A stretch of DNA of 64,000 nucleotides from Cypionkella sp049896245 (lineage in GTDB: Bacteria; Pseudomonadota; Alphaproteobacteria; Rhodobacterales; Rhodobacteraceae), in contig NZ_JAFCTX010000024.1 of the NCBI RefSeq assembly GCF_049896245.1, positions 1 through 64,000 of the forward strand, read 5' to 3'. Below are positions 25,011 to 33,234 of this stretch, in pieces; position 1 is the first letter of the stretch; every line of letters begins with the position of its first letter. The position numbers were made by a program, and so were the translations under genes. Below the pieces are notes generated by a model. The model was not told the origin of the DNA. It saw only the letters and a list, made by a program, of their open reading frames with translations, and made no database searches.

Positions 25011-25085
25011 TGCCTTAAGGACCACAACATGTTGTGGAAATCGCGGTAAATATTGCAGAAAAACACAAGTCATTCCCCGCTGGGA
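25011..25085. repeat. Palindrome-centred dispersed repeat, copy 2
   Basis: This is the second copy of the element at 9351-9426. The 16-bp palindrome (25022-25037) and its immediate flanks are identical, followed by AATATTGCAGAAAAACACAAG and the conserved CCCCGCTGGGA. This copy also lies between convergent genes, the repeat-protein gene and rimO. The 390-bp gap around it has no convincing gene. Its only other structure is the inverted repeat at 25203-25271. Confidence 0.7.
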
Positions 25086-25202
25086 GTGACTTTTGCGCAT
25101 GTCAGGATTGGATTGGGCCGAAAATTGCGATGCGAGTTTGGACAGGACCTTTTTCGATGACGGGCAAAAGCGCGATCACTTGTTTATCAAACCCACATGC
25201 TT

Positions 25203-25271
25203 CGCCACCCCGGACGTGATCCGGCGGCTTCTGCTGCGCGACCATGTGGCCCCGGATCAGGTCCGTGGCGG
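25203..25271. repeat. REP-like imperfect inverted repeat near rimO 3' end
   Basis: The arms CGCCACCCCGGACGTGATCC (from 25203) and GGCCCCGGATCAGGTCCGTG (from 25247) are imperfectly complementary around a short loop. The CCCCGG...TGATCCGG character resembles palindromic intergenic repeats of alphaproteobacteria and is related in style to the perfect hairpin at 28159-28224. It lies 20 bp beyond the rimO stop and could serve as its transcript end. Confidence 0.5.
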
Positions 25272-25290
25272 CGTGGCGCTTGGGGCAGGC

Positions 25291-26697
25291 TTAGACGCGC
25301 TTACCCCAAAGATCATACTCGCCGGCTTCTTCCACCGTCACCGTGACCATATCGCCGGGGTTCAGGCCCTCGAACCCTTCGTCGATGAACAGGTTGCCGT
25401 CGATTTCCGGCGCATCAGCCATGGTGCGGCAGGTGGCGCCTTCGTCATCAACCTCATCAACGATAACTTGCAGGGTATGGCCGACTTTGGCCTCCAGTTT
25501 GGCCTCTGATATTGCTTGAGCCTTCTCCATGAAGCGGTCCCAACGCTGTTGTTTCACCTCATCCGGCACATGGTCGGGCAGGTCATTGCTGCGCGCGCCC
25601 GCGACGTTCTCATATTGGAAGCAGCCGACGCGGTCGAGTTGCGCTTCATCCATCCAATCCAGCAAGGTCTGGAATTCGGCCTCGGTTTCGCCCGGATAAC
25701 CGACGATGAAGGTCGAGCGCAGGGTAATATCCGGGCAGACGCTGCGCCATGCAGCGATCTCGTCAAGGGTTTTGGCGGCGGCAGCGGGGCGGGCCATCCG
25801 CCGCAAAACGCCCGGATCGGCATGCTGGAACGGGATATCGAGATAGGGCAGGATCAGCCCCTCGGCCATCAGCGGGATCAGTTGGCGGACATGTGGGTAG
25901 GGGTAGACGTAGTGCAGGCGGACCCACGGTTTGGTCTCGCCGCCGAGATGGCCCATGGCGCGGGCAAGGTCAGTGATATGGGCGCGGACTTCGCCGCCCT
26001 TCCACGGGCTAAGGTCATGCTTGCGGTCCACCCCGTAGGCGGATGTATCCTGAGAAATCACCAGCAGTTCGCGCACGCCGGCCTCAATCAGCTTTTCCGC
26101 CTCACGCAGCACGGCATGGGCGGGGCGGGATGCGAGCTGTCCGCGCATGTCGGGGATGATGCAGAACTTGCATTTGTGGTTACAGCCCTCGGAAATCTTC
26201 AGATAGCTGTAGTGGCGCGGGGTCAGGCTGACGGCGGTGGCGGGCAGCAGATCAATGAATGGGTCGGGTTTGGCGGGAACGGCTTTGTGGACGGCATCGA
26301 GCACCGCCTCGTATTGATGCGGGCCTGTCACGGCGAGAACTTTCGGATGTGCGCCGGTGATATATTCGGGTTCCGCCCCCAGACAGCCGGTGACGATGAC
26401 GCGACCGTTCTCGGCGAGGGCCTCACCAATAGCCTCCAGGGATTCAGCTTTGGCGCTGTCGAGGAAGCCGCAGGTGTTGACGATCACCGCATCGGCCCCT
26501 TTGTAATCGGGGCTGATCGCGTAGCCTTCGGCGCGCAGCCGGGTGAGGATGCGTTCTGAGTCCACGAGGGCTTTTGGGCAGCCGAGCGAGACCATGCCGA
26601 TGGTGGGCTGGCCGGGTCGGATGGGTTCGCTGAAACTGGGTTTCGGTGCGAGGTCTGGGCGGAGCCCGAGGTTGGGCATGGGCGGATTTTGCGACAT
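25291..26697 (-). CDS. rimO: Ribosomal protein uS12 methylthiotransferase RimO
   Basis: This 468-residue radical-SAM enzyme adds a methylthio group to an aspartate of ribosomal protein S12. The N-terminal UPF0004 domain has three cluster cysteines in SLGCPKALVD, NTCGFLDSAK and TGCLGAEP. The radical-SAM CxxxCxxC is in ISEGCNHKCKFCIIPD. A C-terminal TRAM domain ends DMVTVTVEEAGEYDLWG. The start at 26697 (MSQNPPMPNLG) gives family length; the open frame continues upstream to 26877 without a plausible leader. Gene neighbours give no further information. Confidence 0.95.
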   Translation of the reverse strand: MSQNPPMPNLGLRPDLAPKPSFSEPIRPGQPTIGMVSLGCPKALVDSERILTRLRAEGYAISPDYKGADAVIVNTCGFLDSAKAESLEAIGEALAENGRVIVTGCLGAEPEYITGAHPKVLAVTGPHQYEAVLDAVHKAVPAKPDPFIDLLPATAVSLTPRHYSYLKISEGCNHKCKFCIIPDMRGQLASRPAHAVLREAEKLIEAGVRELLVISQDTSAYGVDRKHDLSPWKGGEVRAHITDLARAMGHLGGETKPWVRLHYVYPYPHVRQLIPLMAEGLILPYLDIPFQHADPGVLRRMARPAAAAKTLDEIAAWRSVCPDITLRSTFIVGYPGETEAEFQTLLDWMDEAQLDRVGCFQYENVAGARSNDLPDHVPDEVKQQRWDRFMEKAQAISEAKLEAKVGHTLQVIVDEVDDEGATCRTMADAPEIDGNLFIDEGFEGLNPGDMVTVTVEEAGEYDLWGKRV

Positions 26698-26972
26698 TGG
26701 GAAGGGTATATATTGAAACGCGGCGTCGCGGTAGGGGGTGCCCATGCGTGGACAGCGGGGCGGTTTGTGGCAAATCAAGCGGTTAGGCTGCGGGGTGGGT
26801 AAGGAATTTAAGGTTTGTGGGCGAGGTGGTTGTTTGAGGTGGCACCGCAGCATGGGCGGTACAAAGCCGCGCTGCACATTGTCCCAGCCGCAGCGAGAAC
26901 GATTTCGGCATCAGATCAATCACCGCAGCAGCACCGCTTGCACCTTCAGCAGCCTGTTTGCAGTATTGGGGC

Positions 26973-27974
26973 CTAAGTCTCTAACAGAGCGGTTTTTATA
27001 TCCAAGGTCACCGATATACCGGCTTTCGACCAATCATATTCGATTGTTCCCCCCAGCGACCCTTCGACGGCGTTGCGCACCAAGCTGCGGCCATAGCCTT
27101 TGCGGTCTAACGGGTTAGAGGCATCTGGACCGCCCTGTTCGGTCCAAACGAAGCGTACTTTATCTTCGACCTGCGTGCCTGATATGTCCAGCACACCTTC
27201 TTCCGACGAAAGTGATCCGTATTTCAACGAGTTTGTTGCAAGTTCGTGCACGATAAGCGCCAAGGCGGTTGCTGCATTTTCACCAACGCCCATCCTTGGA
27301 ACCGAAATGCGGATGCGCCCGGCGAACGCGCCTTGGTTATCATATGGTGCCAGCAAAACCGCAAAAATATCGCCAAGAAGCGCCGCTGTGCCTTGATGCC
27401 CCGGCAAAGGACGGACCAGATCGTGTGCGCGACCCAAGGCCGTAAGTCTGTTCATCAACTGACTTGTCATATCCTCGACGCCAGAGGCGGACCGGGAGGT
27501 GATTTTAGCCAGCACCGATGCAATGGTCAGAAGGTTCTTCACCCGATGGCTCATTTCACCGGCAAGCAGTTCGTTGCTTTCTTCCGCCTGTTTGCGGGCG
27601 GTGACGTCGAGGAACACACCCATCATCACGCGCCTTAAGATGTCTTCATCGCTGCCGCGACCCCGCGCGGAAATCCAGCGAACCTTTTGTCCGATGAGTG
27701 TTCGGAAATCTATTTCATACGGCCCGACGATAGACCGCGTCGCCAGAAAGGCAGCCTGCACGCGATCACGGTCTGCAGGATGAATTTTGGCGGAAAGCTG
27801 GGCGAAAGTTACCTCATCCTTTGGACGAACATCCCACAATTCGATGCCGCGCTCGTCGAGGTCGAGTTTGTCCGTATCGACATTCCATGACCACAAAGCA
27901 ATGCCCGCCGCGTCAACTGCTTTGCGCAGCGCGTTTTCGCTCCATCTTTCCAGTGGGTTGGATTTGCTGTCCAC
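26973..27974 (-). CDS. PAS-domain HWE-type sensor histidine kinase
   Basis: This is a 333-residue soluble kinase. A PAS domain at about residues 20-130 (LRKAVDAAGIALWSWNVD, KIHPADRDRVQAAF and the PAC end GVFLDVTARKQAEE) precedes an HWE kinase core. The phosphoacceptor is in GEMSHRVKNLLTIASVLAK, the N-box is HELATNSLKYGSLS, and the diagnostic Trp-x-Glu is in VRFVWTEQGGP. There are no membrane segments, so the input is probably cytoplasmic (light, redox or a ligand). A conserved PAS Cys for flavin is not evident. No response regulator is adjacent, so it is an orphan. 275 bp between it and rimO hold nothing recognisable. Confidence 0.88.
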   Translation of the reverse strand: MDSKSNPLERWSENALRKAVDAAGIALWSWNVDTDKLDLDERGIELWDVRPKDEVTFAQLSAKIHPADRDRVQAAFLATRSIVGPYEIDFRTLIGQKVRWISARGRGSDEDILRRVMMGVFLDVTARKQAEESNELLAGEMSHRVKNLLTIASVLAKITSRSASGVEDMTSQLMNRLTALGRAHDLVRPLPGHQGTAALLGDIFAVLLAPYDNQGAFAGRIRISVPRMGVGENAATALALIVHELATNSLKYGSLSSEEGVLDISGTQVEDKVRFVWTEQGGPDASNPLDRKGYGRSLVRNAVEGSLGGTIEYDWSKAGISVTLDIKTALLET

Positions 27975-28158
27975 AGGACCTCTACAACTTGGGCGTACAA
28001 CACTTATCGCGAAATCATAGATGATGATTGTCCGATGCCGTCAAGCGCCGAATTCCATCCCAATCGCGTGCGACTTGACTGTGTTGGACTTTGCCATTGA
28101 CTGAACGCCGCTTTCTAAACGGCGTTCTGCCCCGTCAGCGGCTTACAAAATACGCCAC

Positions 28159-28224
28159 GCCGCCCCGGCCTTGAGCCGGGGCCTCTGCTTATACCATGAG
28201 GCCCCGGCTCAAGGCCGGGGCGGC
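28159..28224. repeat. Perfect 27-bp inverted repeat (REP-like)
   Basis: Arms at 28159-28185 and 28198-28224 are perfectly complementary over 27 bp around a 12-nt loop; the core is CCCCGGCCTTGAGCCGGGG. It lies between the HWE kinase promoter and the ppk2 stop. Such hairpins are common intergenic repeats in alphaproteobacteria. It probably forms the 3' end of the leftward ppk2 transcript. Confidence 0.85.
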
Positions 28225-28242
28225 GAGGAGCGGGCGGGAATA

Positions 28243-29175
28243 TCAGTATTTTCCCGGCACATACAACTCCGGCGGCAGGACTGCGCGCTCATACTGTGGA
28301 TTAAAAACCCGGTTTGGCAGCGTCACGTCTTCATGCGGCACTGGTTCGTAGGGGAATTGCTGCAGCAGGTGGTCGATGCAGTTTAACCGCGCGCGTTTTT
28401 TGTCGTTGCCCTCAACAATATACCACGGGGCTTCGGCGATATTGGTGCGGGCCATCATTTCTTCTTTGGCCTTGGTATATTGCTCCCAGCGCACGCGGGA
28501 TTGCAGGTCCATCGGCGAGAGTTTCCACTGCTTCATCGGGTCGTGAATCCGCATCAGGAAGCGCATTTGCTGTTCTTCATCGGTGATCGAGAACCAGTAT
28601 TTGATCACGGTAATGCCGGAACGCACCAGCATCCGTTCAAATTCCGGCACGTCGTTGAAGAATTGCTCGACCTGATCGTCGTCGGCAAAACCCATCACGC
28701 GCTCGACTCCGGCGCGGTTATACCAAGAGCGGTCGAACAGCACGATTTCGCCGCCTGCGGGCAGGTGCGGCACATAGCGTTGGAAATACCACTGGGTTTT
28801 TTCGCGGTCAGACGGCGCGGGCAGGGCCACGACGCGGACGACGCGCGGGTTCAGGCGCTGGCTGATGCGTTTGATCACGCCGCCTTTGCCCGCCGAATCG
28901 CGGCCCTCAAACAGCACGACGACCTTTTTCTTGTGGTAGGACACCCAGTCTTGCAGCTTGATCAACTCGGATTGCAGGCGGATCAGCGATTGGAAATAGA
29001 TGTGACGGTCGATGCCGTCTGGGTGCTTGTCTTTGTAAATCTTGGAGATTTCGAGGGAAAGCTGGGCGTCTTCCAGTTCCAGCTCGTATTCCTCATCAAA
29101 AGCATCGGCGAGTTCTGCTTCCAGCCAGTCGAGCGCTTGCGGGCTGGGGGTGTTGGGCGACGATGTGTCTGGCAT
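28243..29175 (-). CDS. ppk2: Polyphosphate kinase 2
   Basis: This 310-residue enzyme of the PPK2 family transfers phosphate between polyphosphate and nucleotides. It has Walker A VVVLFEGRDSAGKGG, then RVVALPAPSDREKTQWYFQRYVPHLP, the lid region FDRSWYNRAGVERVMGF, and SITDEEQQMRFLMRI, with the C-terminal LPNRVFNPQYER segment. The single-domain length is that of class I members, which usually act on nucleoside diphosphates. It is monocistronic, on the minus strand, divergent from the AsmA-like gene. Confidence 0.93.
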   Translation of the reverse strand: MPDTSSPNTPSPQALDWLEAELADAFDEEYELELEDAQLSLEISKIYKDKHPDGIDRHIYFQSLIRLQSELIKLQDWVSYHKKKVVVLFEGRDSAGKGGVIKRISQRLNPRVVRVVALPAPSDREKTQWYFQRYVPHLPAGGEIVLFDRSWYNRAGVERVMGFADDDQVEQFFNDVPEFERMLVRSGITVIKYWFSITDEEQQMRFLMRIHDPMKQWKLSPMDLQSRVRWEQYTKAKEEMMARTNIAEAPWYIVEGNDKKRARLNCIDHLLQQFPYEPVPHEDVTLPNRVFNPQYERAVLPPELYVPGKY

Positions 29176-29327
29176 GCTGGCCTCCTGTTTCGGTGGCGAT
29201 AAATCAGGGCAATGTAACAGGGCGGTGACGCAGGCATATCGGGCGAAGTGTTGCCAATCGGCGGTGAATGGCTTGTTTGCGGGGGGGTTGCGGGTAGACT
29301 CGGGGTGTGGGTCACTGTGAGGGTATT

Positions 29328-31322
29328 ATGCGTTGGATCATTCGTTCGGTTATCGCGCTGGTTTTGCTGGCGATTGTGCTGGTTGGGTCTGTGTTTCTGA
29401 TCCCGGCAGAGAAGGTCGCGGGCATTGCGGTGGCGAAGTTCAATGCGCTGACCGGGCGGGAACTGGTGATCTCGGGCGCGGTGCGGCCCACAATCTGGCC
29501 GCAGCTGGGGGTGACGACCGGGCCGATTTCGATTTCCAACGCGGAGTGGTCGGATGAGGGGCCGATGGTGCAGGCCGAGGGGCTGTCGATCTCGCTGGAT
29601 CTGGCGGCGCTGATCGCGGGAGATGTGAAGATCACCGGGGTCGAGGCGATCAATCCGAAGATCGTGTTGGAGCGGTCCAAGACCGGGGCGGAGAATTGGG
29701 TGTTTGGCGGCGGCGCTGCGGGCGGCACGGTGTCACCGGCGACGCCGGGGGTGGGGCAGCCGTTCACTTTGGACAAGGCCTCGGTGTCGGGTGGCGCTTT
29801 GGTGTTTGCCGATCATGCAGCGGGGGTGCGCTATGAGATGAGCGGGATTGAGGCCACGGCGGCGATCCCCGATTATACCGGGGCTGCGACGGTTGACATG
29901 GCGGCGGTGATGAACGGGCAGTCGTTTCGGCTGACGGGCGAGGTTGGCGCGTTTCAGGATTTTCTCGATGGCAAGCTGGTGGACAGCGATCTGAAGCTGG
30001 TGGCGGGGGCGGCTGAGGTTGGCTTCAAAGGCAGTGCCGGGCTGGGGCCAGAGGCAAAAGGCACTTTGAGCGCCGATCTGGGCGATCTGGCGGCGATCTC
30101 AGCTTTGGCGGGGATGGCGGCACCAAAGCTGCCTGAAGGCTTGGGAGCTTCGGACGTGCGCGTGGCGGGGGCGGTGACGCTTACGACGGCGGGATCGCTG
30201 CATTTGCGCAGTGGGTCGGTGGTGTTGGATGGCAATACGCTGGCGGTGGACGCGGATCTGACCACGGCGGGAGAGCGCGCCAAGCTGTCGGCCAAGGTCA
30301 CGGCGGGGGCTTTGGATCTGGCCGGGGTGTCGGGCGGGCAGGGTGGTGGCGAAAGCGGCGGCGTGCAGGCGGCGGGCTGGCCCACGGATAAGATTGATGT
30401 AAGCGCGCTGTCGGGCTTGGATGCGGTGGTGGCGCTGACGGCGGACAGTGTCGATCTGGGGATGGTGAAGTTCGGGCCATCGCAGATTGTGCTGACCAAT
30501 GAGCGCTCGCGATTGGTGACCGAGTTGCGCAAGGTCTCGGCCTATGAGGGGGTGATCTCGGGGCAGTTTGTGGTCAATGGCCGCAAGGGGCTGTCGGTGG
30601 GCGGCGATCTCTCCTTTGCGGGCATGGCGTTGCAGCCGTTGCTGGCGGATTTCGGTGGCTATCAGCGGCTGGTGGGCACCGGGGATATGCGGGTGAAGTT
30701 CCTCGGCTCGGGCGCGTCGGTGGATGCGATCATGCGCTCGCTGTCGGGGTCGGGATCGCTGGCCCTGAGCAATGGCGAGATTTTGGGCTTGGACATTGCC
30801 GGGATGCTGCGGACACTGGATACGTCTTATGTCGGCGAGGGCCAGAAGACGATTTTTGACAGTTTGGGCGGCAGTTTCACCATGGTGGATGGGGTGCTGC
30901 ACAATGAGGATCTGGTGCTGAAATCGCCCTATATCACCGCGCGGGGTGTGGGGGATATCGGGCTTGGCGCGCGGAATTTGGAGTATCGGATCAAGGCCAC
31001 GGCTTTGGCGGATGACACCGGCGCGGGTGGGCTGACGGCTCCGCTCCTAATCAAAGGCTCTTGGGCGAACCCGAAGTTCTCGCTCGATTTGCAGGCGATT
31101 GCCGATGAGAAGCTGGCCGAGCAGAAGGCCGCGTTAGAGGCGCAGGCAGAATCCAAGCGGGCGGAGTTGGAGGCCGAGGCGCGGGCAAAGCTCGAATCTG
31201 AGTTGGGCGTGGTGCAGCAGGACGGCGAAAGCTTGGAGGATGCGGCGAAGCGGCGGATGAATGAGGCGGTGGATGCTGAGGCGCAGAAGGCGTTGCAGAA
31301 GCTGCTCGGCGGCGGGAATTGA
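29328..31322 (+). CDS. AsmA family envelope protein
   Basis: This is a 664-residue protein anchored by an N-terminal membrane helix (WIIRSVIALVLLAIVLVGSVFLIP) with the rest in the periplasm. The AsmA N-terminus is visible as FNALTGRELVISGAVRPTIWPQLGV followed by ISISNAEWSDEGPMVQA. The C-terminal AsmA-like region has DMRVKFLGSGASVDAIMRSLSGSGSL, NGEILGLDIAGMLRTLD and SPYITARGVGDIGL. It ends in a long Glu/Lys/Ala helix (EAQAESKRAELEAEARAKLE). AsmA-like proteins are implicated in lipid transfer and outer-membrane homeostasis. The start at 29328 has GAGGG upstream. Confidence 0.88.
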   Translation: MRWIIRSVIALVLLAIVLVGSVFLIPAEKVAGIAVAKFNALTGRELVISGAVRPTIWPQLGVTTGPISISNAEWSDEGPMVQAEGLSISLDLAALIAGDVKITGVEAINPKIVLERSKTGAENWVFGGGAAGGTVSPATPGVGQPFTLDKASVSGGALVFADHAAGVRYEMSGIEATAAIPDYTGAATVDMAAVMNGQSFRLTGEVGAFQDFLDGKLVDSDLKLVAGAAEVGFKGSAGLGPEAKGTLSADLGDLAAISALAGMAAPKLPEGLGASDVRVAGAVTLTTAGSLHLRSGSVVLDGNTLAVDADLTTAGERAKLSAKVTAGALDLAGVSGGQGGGESGGVQAAGWPTDKIDVSALSGLDAVVALTADSVDLGMVKFGPSQIVLTNERSRLVTELRKVSAYEGVISGQFVVNGRKGLSVGGDLSFAGMALQPLLADFGGYQRLVGTGDMRVKFLGSGASVDAIMRSLSGSGSLALSNGEILGLDIAGMLRTLDTSYVGEGQKTIFDSLGGSFTMVDGVLHNEDLVLKSPYITARGVGDIGLGARNLEYRIKATALADDTGAGGLTAPLLIKGSWANPKFSLDLQAIADEKLAEQKAALEAQAESKRAELEAEARAKLESELGVVQQDGESLEDAAKRRMNEAVDAEAQKALQKLLGGGN

Positions 31323-31362
31323 AGGCAGAGATGTGGCGCTGAAGCACACGGCGCAGGGGTGC

Positions 31363-31381
31363 GGTGGGTTGGAAACCCACC
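31363..31381 (+). terminator. Hairpin repeat after the AsmA-like gene
   Basis: Perfect 8-bp stem GGTGGGTT/AACCCACC with a GGA loop, 40 bp beyond the stop codon. The GGTGGGTT...AACCCACCCTAC type recurs in Rhodobacterales intergenic regions, from memory. It may be a dispersed repeat rather than a dedicated terminator. Confidence 0.5.
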
Positions 31382-31413
31382 CTACAATGCCGATCAGCGG
31401 CGCAAGCCATGCA

Positions 31414-31440
31414 AAAGGCGCGAGGGATGCTCGCGCCTTT
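31414..31440. terminator. Bidirectional terminator between the AsmA-like gene and gcrA
   Basis: Perfect 11-bp stem AAAGGCGCGAG/CTCGCGCCTTT with a five-base loop between convergent genes. The A and T ends flank the GC stem on both sides, so it can terminate either transcript. Confidence 0.85.
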
Positions 31441-31473
31441 CGGGTTTTCGGACTTAGGCCAAATCAGCCTGCC

Positions 31474-32094
31474 TTAACGGCGACGGTCGCGGCGCGCGCT
31501 CATTGGTTGGAAAGCGACGCTGACATGGGCTTCGCAATAGGGTTTGCCAGGCACCGAGGGCAGACCGCAGAACCAGAAATCTTCGGTGGCAGGGTCGCCG
31601 ATCGGCCATTTGCAGGTGCGCTCGGTCAACTCCATCAGCGACAGCCGCTTGGCGCGCTTCTCAACCTCGCGCACCGAAGCCAGGGCCTCGGGGGAGATTT
31701 CATTGGCAGAGGGCTGCGGCGGCAAAGGTTGACCCGCCGGGATGATCGCCTTGCGCAGCGGGATTGGCAAAGTGGTGACGCTGGCCGAGGCGGCAACCGG
31801 GGCTGCTGGGCGCGGCTCTGGCACCACGCGCTCGGGGGAGGCCGCGCGCACCGGGGCTTCGACGATCACGGGTTTGGGGCTGGGTCCAGGGCGCAGCGGG
31901 GTGGGGGCTGCGACCTCGGGCTCATCGGCTTCGACAGCGCCGCCGCCGACGCGGTTGGACAGGCCAAGGCGGTGGACCTTGCCGATCACCGCATTGCGGG
32001 TGACGCCGCCCAGCTCTTTGGCGATCTGGCTGGCAGACTGGCCCTCGGCCCACATTTTCTTGAGCGTCTCGACGCGCTCGTCGGTCCAGGACAT
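31474..32094 (-). CDS. gcrA: Cell-cycle regulator GcrA
   Basis: This 206-residue protein is known in alphaproteobacteria to bind sigma70-RNA polymerase and methylated GANTC promoters, and it links DNA methylation to cell-cycle transcription. The N-terminal DNA-binding region MSWTDERVETLKKMWAEGQS followed by ELGGVTRNAVIGKVHRLGLS is diagnostic. A variable Pro/Ala-rich linker (about 60-140) leads to the C-terminal polymerase-binding domain with RTCKWPIGDPATEDFWFCG and KPYCEAHVSVAF. It is monocistronic. Its presence is a main taxonomic clue for this window. Confidence 0.97.
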   Translation of the reverse strand: MSWTDERVETLKKMWAEGQSASQIAKELGGVTRNAVIGKVHRLGLSNRVGGGAVEADEPEVAAPTPLRPGPSPKPVIVEAPVRAASPERVVPEPRPAAPVAASASVTTLPIPLRKAIIPAGQPLPPQPSANEISPEALASVREVEKRAKRLSLMELTERTCKWPIGDPATEDFWFCGLPSVPGKPYCEAHVSVAFQPMSARRDRRR

Positions 32095-32251
32095 GGCGAA
32101 CTCCGGTTCAGGGGGCTTTTGCGGGCCCGAGGGGCCCTGCGTGACAGCAGACCCTATTCTAATCTTGAATGCAGCGGATACAAGGCGGACGCGGCAATAT
32201 CAAGCGCTGCGTGATTCGGTTTATCGGGGCGCGCGGGCACAGGGGGCAGGG

Positions 32252-32566
32252 ATGCATAACTTTCAGGAACAGCGGGCCGATACGTTTGAAAGCTTTGCCA
32301 CGGTGGGCCGCGGCGTGAAGCTGCCGAAGCTGTCGGTGGTTGTCTATGAATTCGTCGCCGAAGAGGTCGATACCAAATGGGCGGCGGTGGAAAAGGCGCT
32401 GCGGGCGAAGGGCTTCAAGACCAGCCATGCCGGCGACGTGCTGCAAGCCCGGATCGGGCCGATTGCGATTGATGCGGAAACCGTGTGGCAATGGGAGCGG
32501 TTAGCCACGGAAATCGTGCTGCCGTTCGAGTTCTACCCGGACGGCTGGGAATTGGGCGACGACTAG
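32252..32566 (+). CDS. RraB-like ribonuclease E inhibitor family protein
   Basis: This is a 104-residue acidic protein starting MHNFQEQRADTFESFATVGRGV. The layout fits the RraB/DUF1260 family, whose E. coli member binds RNase E and lowers its activity: a first strand LPKLSVVVYEFVAEE, a helix KWAAVEKALRAKGFKTSH and a C-terminal EFYPDGWELGDD. Similarity is modest, so the name is a family call. The ATG at 32252 follows GGGGGCAGGG. A much longer open frame upstream is antisense to gcrA and was not used. It is divergent from gcrA. Confidence 0.65.
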   Translation: MHNFQEQRADTFESFATVGRGVKLPKLSVVVYEFVAEEVDTKWAAVEKALRAKGFKTSHAGDVLQARIGPIAIDAETVWQWERLATEIVLPFEFYPDGWELGDD

Positions 32567-32618
32567 GCTGGTCGCGCGGCAAGCTGAATGAGCGGCTTTC
32601 GCCGCAAGGCTTTTGTCT

Positions 32619-32646
32619 CGCCACCCCGGACTTCGCCGGGGCGGCT
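32619..32646 (+). terminator. Hairpin after the RraB-like gene
   Basis: GCCACCCCGG/CCGGGGCGGC arms around ACTTCG follow the stop by about 50 bp. It resembles one half of the REP-like repeats elsewhere in the window, and no U-tract follows. The rest of the 300-bp gap to the lipoprotein gene contains the inverted repeat at 32693-32756 and another GC-rich hairpin near 32830-32860. Confidence 0.45.
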
Positions 32647-32692
32647 CGGGCGGGCGGCGGTTCTGTGGCGGAGCACTGGGCGTGATGTGGAA

Positions 32693-32756
32693 GCCTCCGG
32701 CGGGGATATTTGAACCAATGTGAAATTGCTCTTTTCTAAATACTCCCGCCGGAGGC
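32693..32756. repeat. Inverted repeat of a GATATTTG-type intergenic element
   Basis: Arms GCCTCCGGCGGGGATATTT (32693 onward) and AAATACTCCCGCCGGAGGC (ending 32756) are complementary apart from one mismatch. The left half continues TTGAACCAATGTGAAA, which recurs almost identically at 36642-36663 after the G/C homopolymer block; a related GATATTTG motif is tandem at 61373-61412. This GGAGGATATTTG-style sequence is common after genes in Rhodobacteraceae, from memory. Confidence 0.65.
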
Positions 32757-32872
32757 ATCCCAAAGTTGCAACGCGGGGCACGCGTGGGCGTAAAGCGACC
32801 GACCCACCGCTGCGGTGGTAACGCCGCCGAGCGGGGCCTCGATGGCCCCCGAGGCGGCATGGGTATAAGGTG

Positions 32873-33172
32873 TCATCCGCAATTCAGCGCGTAGCTGCGC
32901 GTTGTGTCATAGCCATCAGAACTGCTGCTCAGCAGGCGGCCGGGGGCGCAGTTGGTAGCGTCCTCGACGTAGGAGGCGGTTTCGGCATCGGTCAGCGGGT
33001 AGCGGGCGGGGTAGCGCAACTGGGCTTGGCGGCCATCGGTCATCACCACCAGCTGCGAGCCATCGGCTAAGGTAAACTGGCGGGCAATGTCGCGCTGGGG
33101 CAGGCTTGGGTCGGTGGTGACGCAGGCGGTGAGGCAAAACGTGGCGATCAGGGCGGGGATTGGTTTCAGCAT
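32873..33172 (-). CDS. Small putative lipoprotein
   Basis: This is a 99-residue exported protein. The start at 33172 has a clear AAAGGAGATC ribosome site and gives a short lipoprotein signal, MLKPIPALIATFCLTAC, with the lipobox LTAC. The mature part has DGSQLVVMTDGRQAQLRYP and ends GYDTTRSYALNCG. Two more cysteines (TNCAPG and the final LNCG) could form a disulfide. No family is recognised. It lies 62 bp downstream of guaD on the same strand and may be cotranscribed. Confidence 0.7.
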   Translation of the reverse strand: MLKPIPALIATFCLTACVTTDPSLPQRDIARQFTLADGSQLVVMTDGRQAQLRYPARYPLTDAETASYVEDATNCAPGRLLSSSSDGYDTTRSYALNCG

Positions 33173-33234
33173 GGGGATCTCCTTTTGCACCACGCTAGCG
33201 CGGTTATCGCCATGCTGCGAGCCGGGGCCGGCGG

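Noticed and set aside
26698..26972. Gene between the HWE kinase and rimO
   Set aside because: Only Arg/Pro-rich frames without ribosome sites; region treated as non-coding.
31742..32251. Open upstream extension of the RraB-like gene
   Set aside because: It is antisense to gcrA and low-complexity; the internal ATG at 32252 has a ribosome site and a sensible N-terminus.
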